This document shows, piece after piece, positions 1 to 6,618 of a DNA stretch of 64,000 nt. The notes under the pieces were generated by a model. The model ran no database searches. It was not told the DNA's origin and was given only the letters and a program-made list of their open reading frames with translations. Made by a program: the position numbers and the translations under genes. The first letter of the stretch is position 1. Every line of letters begins with the position of its first letter. The DNA is from Constrictibacter sp. MBR-5 (GTDB lineage: Bacteria; Pseudomonadota; Alphaproteobacteria; JAJUGE01): the NCBI RefSeq assembly GCF_040549485.1, contig NZ_JBEPTK010000009.1, forward strand, positions 1 to 64,000, in the 5' to 3' direction.

Positions 1-33
1 GAGAAGCGCAAGCCGAATTGGAAGAATCGGTAA
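1..33 (+). CDS. possible 3' end of an upstream gene (partial)
   Basis: Frame 1 is open from the first base and reads EKRKPNWKNR followed by TAA at 31-33. The basic C-terminus looks like a protein end. Only ten codons are visible, so no family can be named. If real, this gene converges on bufA1, which would mean the usual bufB/bufC partners do not directly follow bufA1. Chance is equally possible. Confidence 0.2.
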   Translation, partial: EKRKPNWKNR

Positions 34-54
34 GATCACGCTTTATCCCGGAGC

Positions 55-130
55 GGGGGGGGGGGGCGCCCCCCCCCCCCCCCCCCCCCGGCCGGGGGGG
101 GGGGGGGGGGGGGGGGGGCCCCCCCCCCGG
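55..130. repeat. extreme G/C homopolymer tract
   Basis: The tract is G12, CG, C21, GGCC, G25, C10, GGCC. It contains almost no other bases and is self-complementary, so it could fold into long G:C hairpins or, on either strand, G-quadruplexes. Runs of 21-25 identical bases are very unusual in a bacterial chromosome. Poly-G is also a known artefact of two-colour short-read chemistry and of bad contig joins. It sits between bufA1 and the window edge, where a terminator would be expected. Confidence 0.9.
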
Positions 131-152
131 CCGTTCGCTCGGATGCGTGGCG

Positions 153-449
153 TCACATCTTCGGCATGTCGCGCTCGAGCGCCGTCAGCGAGCCCTTGCG
201 GCCGCCCGGGACCTCCATCGACACGCAGGTGCCCTTCGGCACGGCCTTCCAGGCATTGCCCTGATAGTCGACCTTCGAGGTGCCGGCGCAGGTGGTGCCG
301 GGGCCGGCGGCGCAGTCGTTCTGCCCCTTCAGCGCCACGCCGAAGCACTTCTCCTTGTCGGCGTCCATGGCGCTCGCCGGGGCGGCCAGCATGGCGAGGG
401 CCGTGGCGAAGGAACCGGCGAGTGCGATGTTGCGTGTGAGGCGATTCAT
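153..449 (-). CDS. bufA1: BufA1-family (DUF2282) bufferin-type metallophore precursor
   Basis: A 98-aa precursor. The N-terminus is a signal peptide (MNRLTRN, a hydrophobic stretch, then APASA-M around residues 20-27). The mature part is a short Cys-containing domain with the DUF2282 hallmarks [21 protein letters not shown] and GNAW..PKGTC, giving four cysteines. DUF2282 proteins are bufferins: periplasmic peptides whose cysteines are modified by a DUF692 (MNIO) enzyme and which bind copper. The ATG at 449 is chosen because GGGAGAG precedes it; the frame stays open upstream but lacks the family's N-terminus. The gene has its own ECF-type promoter and diverges from the sigma factor that probably reads it. 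The modifying genes bufB/bufC are not visible; they would lie beyond the G/C tract or elsewhere. Confidence 0.87.
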   Translation of the reverse strand: MNRLTRNIALAGSFATALAMLAAPASAMDADKEKCFGVALKGQNDCAAGPGTTCAGTSKVDYQGNAWKAVPKGTCVSMEVPGGRKGSLTALERDMPKM

Positions 450-502
450 GTGAACTCTCCCTTTGGATTCGAGCGCGGGCCGTCTCTCGGCCTGCACTAC
501 GC

Positions 503-530
503 CCTTCGACGCCCCGGCCGGGTTCGTTAC
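503..530 (-). promoter_or_regulatory. ECF-type promoter of bufA1
   Basis: On the minus strand GTAACG (530-525) and CGAAGG (508-503) are separated by exactly 16 bp, about 55 bp upstream of the bufA1 start codon. The same two hexamers with the same spacing stand before the divergent ECF sigma gene. A GTAAC/CGAA pair resembles the promoter described for SigF-type ECF factors of Caulobacter; that assignment is from memory of the family. Confidence 0.75.
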
Positions 531-598
531 CGTCGTCGCCGATCCGTGATGGCCGAGGCGGTGCCGATCACGGATCATTGATCCGGCATCATGCCGCT

Positions 599-626
599 GT
601 AACGAAGGCTGCCCGCGCAGCGAAGG
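599..626 (+). promoter_or_regulatory. ECF-type promoter of the sigma/anti-sigma operon
   Basis: GTAACG (599-604), a 16-bp spacer, then CGAAGG (621-626). Both hexamers and the spacing match the bufA1 promoter on the other strand, which implies autoregulation. The -10 element lies only 13 bp before the GTG at 640, so the leader must be very short. Confidence 0.72.
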
Positions 627-639
627 ACATGGGGACGGC

Positions 640-1191
640 GTGAACGACAGGGCGCGGGAAAGCAGGCGGATCGAACTGATGACGGCGGCGCTGGACGGCG
701 ACGCCGCCGCCTATCGCGCACTGCTGCAGGACATAGCGCCCGCGGTACGGGCGACGGTGCGGCGGGTTTTCGGCACCGGGTACGGCGCCGAGATCGAGGA
801 CGTGGTCCAGGAGACGCTGCTGGCGATTCACTTGAAGCGTCATACGTGGCGTATGGGCGAACCACTCGGCCCCTGGATCGGCGCGATCGCGCGCCACAAG
901 GTCATCGACGCCATGCGCCGTCGCGGCCGACGGCTGGAAGTCGCCCTGGACGGGCTGGTCGAGGAGCCCGAGGCCGAAACGTCGGAACGCGACGAGGACA
1001 GGCGGGACGCGCAGCGGCTGATCGCGGGCCTGAACCCGCGCCAGCAGGACATCGTCCGCTCCATCTCGCTGGACGGCCGCACGGTGCGCGAGACGGCACA
1101 GCGGCTGGAGATGACGGAGGTGGCGGTGCGGGTGACCCTGCATCGCGCGTTGAAGGCGCTTGCGGCGCTGTATCGGAAAGGACGGGAATGA
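640..1191 (+). CDS. ECF (sigma-70 family) RNA polymerase sigma factor, SigF-like
   Basis: A 183-aa protein with only sigma regions 2 and 4. Region 2 (about 25-95) contains [14 protein letters not shown] and the DNA-melting segment [20 protein letters not shown]. Region 4 (about 125-180) contains [16 protein letters not shown], then a helix-turn-helix with [26 protein letters not shown]. The start is GTG at 640 after GGGGA. The stop overlaps the start of the downstream NrsF-type gene (ATGA), so the pair is translationally coupled. In Caulobacter a SigF-NrsF pair controls bufferin genes in response to copper. The divergent bufA1 gene and shared promoter sequence make the same role likely here. 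The exact ECF group is inferred. Confidence 0.9.
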   Translation: MNDRARESRRIELMTAALDGDAAAYRALLQDIAPAVRATVRRVFGTGYGAEIEDVVQETLLAIHLKRHTWRMGEPLGPWIGAIARHKVIDAMRRRGRRLEVALDGLVEEPEAETSERDEDRRDAQRLIAGLNPRQQDIVRSISLDGRTVRETAQRLEMTEVAVRVTLHRALKALAALYRKGRE

Positions 1192-1826
1192 GGACCGGCG
1201 ACCTGATCGAAGCCCTCGCAGCCGACGCGAAGACGCGCCGGACGCCGCCGGCCGCGGTCATGCTGCCGGCCCTGGCGGCAGGCGCCGTTGTCGCCGGCGC
1301 AGCACTGCTCGCAACGATCGGCATCCGCGCGGACGTCGCCGCCGCGCTCGCGACGACGCGTTTCCCCTACAAGTTCGTCGTCGTCCTCGGACTGGCCATT
1401 CCGTCGATCGTGCTGCTGCTCCGCCTCGCGCGGCCGGCAGCACCCGCGCGCGGCCCAGCGCTGGCGCTGCTCGCCTTCCCCGCGCTGGCCGCGGCCGGCA
1501 TCGTGGCGGAACTCTTCGCCGTGCCGAGCCAGGCATGGGCGCCGCGGCTGATCGGCAACAACGCCGCGATCTGCATGACCGTCATCCCGCTGCTCGCGGT
1601 GGCACCGCTCACGGCACTGCTGCTGGGGCTGCGGCAAGGGGCACCGACCCGGCCGGCCCTCACCGGAGCCGTCGCCGGCCTGGCGGCGGGCGCCGTTGCG
1701 GCCTTTCTCTACGGCTGGCACTGCAGCGACGACAGCCCGCTCTTCGTCGCGACCTGGTACCCGCTGGCGATCTGCCTGCCCACCGCCGTCGGTGCGGCGG
1801 CGGGCAGCCGCCTGCTGCGCTGGTAG
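1188..1826 (+). CDS. nrsF: NrsF-type (DUF1109) membrane anti-sigma factor
   Basis: A 212-aa integral membrane protein. The N-terminus [14 protein letters not shown] is a cytoplasmic segment of the kind that binds the sigma factor. Six hydrophobic helices follow, at about 25-48, 62-84, 90-111, 122-147, 150-172 and 182-208. This matches DUF1109/NrsF proteins, which hold a SigF-type ECF factor at the membrane until a metal or redox signal frees it. Two cysteines, one in a predicted membrane segment (AAICMTV) and one just after TM5 (GWHCSDD), could sense metal; this is inference. The ATG overlaps the sigma stop codon by ATGA. Confidence 0.85.
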   Translation: MRTGDLIEALAADAKTRRTPPAAVMLPALAAGAVVAGAALLATIGIRADVAAALATTRFPYKFVVVLGLAIPSIVLLLRLARPAAPARGPALALLAFPALAAAGIVAELFAVPSQAWAPRLIGNNAAICMTVIPLLAVAPLTALLLGLRQGAPTRPALTGAVAGLAAGAVAAFLYGWHCSDDSPLFVATWYPLAICLPTAVGAAAGSRLLRW

Positions 1827-1832
1827 GCGCCG

Positions 1833-2327
1833 TCAGTTCTTGCCGGCGGCCTCGGCGACGATGCCGCCCATGGCCTTGGTCATCCGCCCGACCGCCTCGG
1901 ACTCCGGATCCGCACCGTGCAGTTCCGCCAGCATAGCCGGCGGCCAGTAGCCCAGGTTCACCTTGCCGTCGGCATCCTCCCAGACCAGCACGCGCAGCGG
2001 CAGGTCGAGCCCGGCGGTCTGGTTCGTCTGCATCAGCGGCGTCCCCAGCTTCGGGTTGCCGAAGATCACCACGGTCGTGGGCCGCAGCTTCATGTCCACC
2101 GAGCCCGCCGCCTTCGCATGGTCGACGGTCGCCGCGATCTTGGCGCCGCGGCTCTCGATCGCCTTGGTCAGGCGATCGACCGTCTCGGCGAACCCGTGCG
2201 CGCTCGCGACGGTCGCAGGCTCATGGGCGGCCTCCGCGGCCATGGCGGAGACGGGGGGAAGCGATGCGGCCATCGCGAGGCCGGCGGCGAGGGCGAGCGG
2301 AAGGGAGCGGCGCGGCAGCAGTCTCAT
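1833..2327 (-). CDS. DUF302 domain secreted protein
   Basis: A 164-aa protein with an N-terminal signal peptide (RSLPLALAAGLAMAASLPP, cleaved near SAMA-AE). The rest is a DUF302 domain: an ASAHGFAETVDRLTKAIESR helix, VVIFGNPKLGTPLM, a TAGLDLPLRVLVWED core and NLGYWPPAMLAELHG. DUF302 proteins are small periplasmic or cytoplasmic domains of unknown biochemical function. The ATG at 2327 follows GGAGAGAT; the longer frame adds only an implausible lead-in. It ends 6 bp from the convergent nrsF stop. Co-function with the bufferin module is possible but not shown. Confidence 0.85.
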   Translation of the reverse strand: MRLLPRRSLPLALAAGLAMAASLPPVSAMAAEAAHEPATVASAHGFAETVDRLTKAIESRGAKIAATVDHAKAAGSVDMKLRPTTVVIFGNPKLGTPLMQTNQTAGLDLPLRVLVWEDADGKVNLGYWPPAMLAELHGADPESEAVGRMTKAMGGIVAEAAGKN

Positions 2328-2437
2328 CGATCTCTCCGTCGTGATGGCGGTTTGCTGCCATACGGCAGCCAACTACCAACGACGGCAGCGGCGGCACCGT
2401 CCTTCACGATCGCGTCAGACGGTGATGCCCGGCGGCG

Positions 2438-3910
2438 CTACTCGACGATCGTCTTCACCTTCGTGCCCGGCTGCAGCGTCTCGCCCGGCCGAAGGCCGTT
2501 CAGCACGCGCATCCGGTCTTCGCGGTGATCCGTGTAGGGCATGCCCGCCGCGAGCGACGCCAAGGTGTCGCCGGGCCTCACCGTCCGGATCCTGATGCGG
2601 TAGGGGCGCACCTTCGCGGCCTCGGCCGCGGACAGGCGCCGGAAGCTGTAGGTCGTACGCTGCAGGTCGTTCGCCAGGCGGGCGGTCTGCGCGCTCGGCG
2701 TCGCGAACTGCAGGCGGTAGACGGTGTCGCCGTCGCCGCGGATCGCCACCAGCCGCATGTCGACGACGCCGCTCCGCGACTGGACGCGTGTGGTGCCGGT
2801 CGCAGCCGGCAGGCCGTTGATCGTGATGTTCTCGACGCCGGCGAGCCGCGTGCGCGCCGCCCAGACGTTCTGCAGATAGGCCGCCATGCCGGTCGCACCG
2901 CCACTCTTAGCCATGTCCATGACGATGACCGCGCCGTCCGGGCCGACCGCGCCCACCTTGCTGGCGGTGTTCACCAGCTTGAAGCTCTCCGGCACCTCGA
3001 AGCGGAAGCGCAGCACCGGGTGGATGAAGCTGCGCCCACGGATGAGCCCGTTCTCCGGGCTGTCGCCGTAGGTCATGCCGTCGATCTTCGCAAGGAAGGT
3101 GTCCCGTCCGCGCATCGGGTCGCGGATGCTGATGCCCTGCGCCGCGGCCGACGCCGCGGTCACCCGTTCGCCCGTCGGCGGATGGGTCGCCAGCCAGCTC
3201 GCCTCGGACTGCTCCTTGCCCTGGATGCGGGCCAGCAGCTCGCTCTGCGCCTGCATGCCGGCGAGGAAGCCCGACATGGCGTTCGGGTCGAAGCCGACGC
3301 GCGACAGATAGCGCACGCCGAGTTCGTCCGCCTGATGCTCCTGGCTGCGGGAATAGCTGGCCACATAGCCCTGCCCGAGGGTCGAGCCGATGCTGGCACC
3401 GGCGTCACCCAGAAGGATGCCCGCCGCCAGTGCGCCGATGCCGGCGATCAGTCCCTGGCCCTGGCGCTGGGCGGAGTGGCGCGCAGTGACGTGCCCGATC
3501 TCGTGCGCCAGCACCGCGGCCATCTCCGCCTCGTCGCGGGCGAGCGCGATCAGGCCCCGCGTCACATAGACATAGCCGCCGGGCAGCGCGAAGGCGTTGA
3601 CGATGTCGGAATCGATGACGGTGAAGCGCCAGTCGAGCTGCGGCAGTTCCGAGGCGCTCGCCAGCAGCTTTCCCACGCTCGCGACATAGGCGGCCAACTC
3701 GGGGTCGTCATATTCCCCGCCGAACTGCGACAGGATCTTCGGGTGCTCCTGAGCGCCCAGTGCCGCCTCCGAGGACAGCGGCGTGAAGCCGGTGAAGACG
3801 GACTCGCCGGTGGCCGGTACCGTCTCGCAGGCGGCCAGAAGCAGCGCCGCCGCGACGCAGAGCATCGCCGGACGGATCGGAAATCCACGGATCGAAAATC
3901 GGCGGCTCAT
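2438..3910 (-). CDS. M48-family zinc metalloprotease lipoprotein with C-terminal LysM-like domain
   Basis: A 490-aa protein. A lipobox (ALLLAAC, Cys28) makes it a lipoprotein. The M48 peptidase domain has HEIGH at 136-140, with the third zinc ligand expected in HQADELGVRYL. The middle (about 290-430) is a less conserved domain. The last 50 residues (RTVRPGDTLASLA to LQPGTKVKTIVE) resemble a LysM repeat. The architecture matches BepA/YfgC-like periplasmic quality-control proteases that act on outer-membrane proteins. Its ATG overlaps the stop of the upstream nuclease gene (ATGA), so the two are coupled. Confidence 0.88.
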   Translation of the reverse strand: MSRRFSIRGFPIRPAMLCVAAALLLAACETVPATGESVFTGFTPLSSEAALGAQEHPKILSQFGGEYDDPELAAYVASVGKLLASASELPQLDWRFTVIDSDIVNAFALPGGYVYVTRGLIALARDEAEMAAVLAHEIGHVTARHSAQRQGQGLIAGIGALAAGILLGDAGASIGSTLGQGYVASYSRSQEHQADELGVRYLSRVGFDPNAMSGFLAGMQAQSELLARIQGKEQSEASWLATHPPTGERVTAASAAAQGISIRDPMRGRDTFLAKIDGMTYGDSPENGLIRGRSFIHPVLRFRFEVPESFKLVNTASKVGAVGPDGAVIVMDMAKSGGATGMAAYLQNVWAARTRLAGVENITINGLPAATGTTRVQSRSGVVDMRLVAIRGDGDTVYRLQFATPSAQTARLANDLQRTTYSFRRLSAAEAAKVRPYRIRIRTVRPGDTLASLAAGMPYTDHREDRMRVLNGLRPGETLQPGTKVKTIVE

Positions 3911-4773
3911 GATTCCGGCACCTCGATCTGCTCCGGATGGGTGACTTCCATCTGCGGGCCATCATACCAGCGCAGCCAGCCGCGCACGCGCACCGTGCGT
4001 CCCTGGAAGGATTGAATTTCGGCCCCTTCGCGCCGGAACAGGCGGACCGCATCCGGCGGCACGACGACGGTGAAGTCGGTCTTCCAGTCGGTGCCGAAGT
4101 TGAGATAGCCGCGCCCGCGCACGACCGCCGCGCCGAGCACCTCGCCCTCGACGATCTGGAACGTGCCGATGTCGCGGTCCAGATCATCGGCGCTCCGGAT
4201 CGCATAGAAGCGCAGCCCCCAGATGCCTCGCCGGGCAGCCCGCGCCTCGCGCTCCAGCGCCAGCATTTCCGGCACCCGGGCGCGGTTGTCGGGGAAGGTG
4301 TAGACCCGCGCCATCCCCCGCCGCAGCATCTCGCCCTGCACCCAGGCCGCACCGTCGCCCTCACCCAGGAACAGGTGCGCGAGGTGGCGGCCGTGCCGAT
4401 CCATCCTGGCGCCGCCGAAGCGCAACTGCACCCGCCGCCCCCCGGCGATCGCCTCCAGCGCCGCCTTCGCCTCCGCCGCCAGCGGCCATGTCGGGAAGTT
4501 CGGCCGCACGAGCGGCAGCTTCGGCGCCTGCAGCCCGACCAGCCGCACCTCGCTGCGGTCGTCGAGCACGACGGTGTCGCCATCCACGATGTCCACGACC
4601 AGCGCCGACGGCCCCGGCTCCAGCGCAACGGCCGGCGAAACGGACCAGAGGAAGGCGAGGAGCAGAAGAAGACGCCGCGCCGGAGCGCGGGCGTCCCGCC
4701 TGCCTATTATTCGTCCGCCGAGGGACGGAGAGGAAATTGCGGGCGGGACGCCCGCGCTCCGCCGGCGCCTCAA
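3907..4773 (-). CDS. thermonuclease-family (SNase-like) protein, unusual 5' end
   Basis: About 288 aa if started at TTG 4773. A secretion signal (LLLLLAFLWSVSPAVA) precedes an SNase domain: VVDIVDGDTVVLDD, EVRLVGLQAPK, AKAALEAIAGG, DRHGRHLAHLFL and RGMARVYTFPDN. A C-terminal OB-like extension ends at IEVPES. SNase proteins cleave phosphodiester bonds. No ATG or GTG exists near the signal peptide. The only plausible start in frame is TTG 4773, which overlaps the TGA of the upstream dehydratase (TTGA). The codons between that TTG and the signal peptide are supplied by the palindromic repeat at 4682-4760, so the true N-terminus is uncertain. Confidence 0.75.
   Translation of the reverse strand: MRRRRSAGVPPAISSPSLGGRIIGRRDARAPARRLLLLLAFLWSVSPAVALEPGPSALVVDIVDGDTVVLDDRSEVRLVGLQAPKLPLVRPNFPTWPLAAEAKAALEAIAGGRRVQLRFGGARMDRHGRHLAHLFLGEGDGAAWVQGEMLRRGMARVYTFPDNRARVPEMLALEREARAARRGIWGLRFYAIRSADDLDRDIGTFQIVEGEVLGAAVVRGRGYLNFGTDWKTDFTVVVPPDAVRLFRREGAEIQSFQGRTVRVRGWLRWYDGPQMEVTHPEQIEVPES
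4682..4760. repeat. palindromic interspersed repeat with 19-bp arms
   Basis: The arm at 4682-4700 (begins GGAGCGCGGGCG) and the arm at 4742-4760 (begins GGCGGGACGCCC) are perfect reverse complements over 19 bp, around a 41-bp centre. The centre is richer in A/T than its surroundings. Translations of the arms read SAGVPPA and GRDARAPA, phrases I recognise as recurring in predicted proteins from unrelated bacteria where such repeats are spread. This suggests a REP/MITE-like element. No other full copy is in this window. Confidence 0.75.
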
Positions 4774-6500
4774 AAGATCTTCGGCTCCGGGATCGGCTCG
4801 CCGGCATGCAGGAAGTCGAAGTCGGCGCCCTTGTCGGCCTGCGTCACGTGCTGGATGTAGAGCGAGCCGTAACCGCGGCTGTAATGCGCCGGCGGCGGCT
4901 GCCAGGCCTCGCGCCGCGCCTTCAGCTCCGCCTCCGAGACGTGCAGGTGCAGCGTGCGCGCCTCGACGTCCATCTCGATCTCGTCGCCGTCGCGGACGAA
5001 GGCGAGCGGCCCGCCGACCGCCGATTCCGGGCAGACGTGCAGGACGCAGGCACCGTAGCTGGTGCCGCTCATCCGCGCGTCGGAGATGCGCAGCATGTCG
5101 CGCACGCCGTCGCGCAGCAGCTTCTTCGGGATCGGCAGCTGGCCCCATTCCGGCATGCCGGGCGCCCCCAGCGGGCCGCCGTTCTTCAGCACCAGCACCG
5201 AGTCCGCGGTCACGTCGAGGTTCTCGTCGTCGACGCGCGCATACATGTCGTCGACGCTCTCGAACACCACCGCCTTGCCGCGGTGCTTCAGCAGGCGGGG
5301 CTCGGCGGCCGTCGGCTTGATGATGGCGCCGTCGGGCGCGAGGTTGCCGCGCAGCACCGCGGTGCCGCCGGTCGGCGACAGCGGATTGCCGCGGGTTCGG
5401 ATCACATCGTCGTCATAGACCTCGGCGCCGGCGATGTTCTCGCCCAGGGTGCGGCCGTTGACCGTCAGGCAGTCGAGGTTCAGGAGGTCGCCGATCCGGT
5501 TCAGCAGCCCGCGCAGGCCGCCGGCATAGTAGAAATCCTCCATCAGGTGCGTGCCGGCCGGCTTCAGGTTGCACAGCACCGGCGTGCGCTTGGAGATTTC
5601 GTCGAAGCGCTCGGCGGGCAGGTCGATGCCGGCCCTGCCGGCCATCGCCGTCAGGTGGATGATCGCGTTGGTCGACCCAGACAGCGCCATGTCGACGGTG
5701 ATGGCGTTGTCGAACGCCTCGCGCGTCAGGATCTTCGCCGGCGTCAGGTCGTCCCAGACCATGTCGACGATGCGCATGCCGGCACGCACCGCCATCTGCG
5801 CATGCGTCGCGTCCACCGCCGGGATCGTCGAGGCGCCCGGCAGGGTCATGCCGAGCGATTCCGCCAGCGACATCATCGTCGAGGCGGTGCCCATCACCAT
5901 GCAGGTGCCGGCCGACCGGGCGAAGCCGGACTCCAGGCTGTTCCAGTCGTCGTCGGACAGGTTGCCGGCGCGCCGCTCGGCGTGCAGCTTGAACACGTCG
6001 GTGCCGGAGCCCAGCGTCTTTCCGCGCCAGTGGCCGCGCAGCATGGCGCCTGCCGGCAGGTAGATCGCCGGGATGCCCATCGAGATGGCGCCCATCAGCA
6101 GGCCGGGCGTGGTCTTGTCGCAGCCGCCGAGCAGCACGCAGCCGTCGATCGGCTGCGAGCGCAGCAGTTCCTCGGTCTCCATGGCAAGGAAGTTGCGGTA
6201 CATCATCGAGGTCGGCTTGGTCATCTGCTCGCCGACCGACATCGCCGGCAGTTCGACCGGGAAGCCGCCCGCCTGCATCACGCCGCGCTTCACCTCGTTG
6301 GCGCGGTCGCGCAGGTGGCTGTGACAGGTGTTGGTGTCCGACCAGGTGTTCACGATACCGATGACCGGCTTGCCCATGAACTCTTCGCGCGCGAAGCCCA
6401 TCTCCTGCATGCGCGAGCGGTGGCCGAAGGCGCGATGCGTATCCGGCCCGAACCAGCGGAAGCTGCGGAGTTCGTCTGGCTGCTTGCGTCGCTGGCTCAT
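4770..6500 (-). CDS. IlvD/Edd-family dehydratase, probable sugar-acid dehydratase
   Basis: A 576-aa protein, full length for the family. Iron-sulfur ligands are visible in SDTNTCHSH (about 59), LLGGCDKTTPG (about 127) and ARSAGTCMVMGTASTM (about 200). The lysine/Mg site is in GCDKTTPG. The C-terminal domain holds LRISDARMSGTSYGACVLH. Family members remove water from dihydroxy acids (IlvD) or aldonic acids such as L-arabinonate, D-xylonate or D-gluconate. The WFGPDTHRAFGHRSRMQEMG start resembles the aldonate dehydratases more than IlvD. The substrate cannot be fixed from sequence alone, and no sugar-utilisation genes adjoin it. Its stop overlaps the proposed start of the nuclease gene. Confidence 0.85.
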   Translation of the reverse strand: MSQRRKQPDELRSFRWFGPDTHRAFGHRSRMQEMGFAREEFMGKPVIGIVNTWSDTNTCHSHLRDRANEVKRGVMQAGGFPVELPAMSVGEQMTKPTSMMYRNFLAMETEELLRSQPIDGCVLLGGCDKTTPGLLMGAISMGIPAIYLPAGAMLRGHWRGKTLGSGTDVFKLHAERRAGNLSDDDWNSLESGFARSAGTCMVMGTASTMMSLAESLGMTLPGASTIPAVDATHAQMAVRAGMRIVDMVWDDLTPAKILTREAFDNAITVDMALSGSTNAIIHLTAMAGRAGIDLPAERFDEISKRTPVLCNLKPAGTHLMEDFYYAGGLRGLLNRIGDLLNLDCLTVNGRTLGENIAGAEVYDDDVIRTRGNPLSPTGGTAVLRGNLAPDGAIIKPTAAEPRLLKHRGKAVVFESVDDMYARVDDENLDVTADSVLVLKNGGPLGAPGMPEWGQLPIPKKLLRDGVRDMLRISDARMSGTSYGACVLHVCPESAVGGPLAFVRDGDEIEMDVEARTLHLHVSEAELKARREAWQPPPAHYSRGYGSLYIQHVTQADKGADFDFLHAGEPIPEPKIF

Positions 6501-6618
6501 GGCTTGCTCTCCCTGATCTTTTCGTCGTGCGGGCGGCGGCCGCTCGCTACGCGACAGAGTAGAGCCTCAAGTCACCTTTCGTCATCCACGTGCGGGAACG
6601 GCCCGCCCTGCGCAGTGG

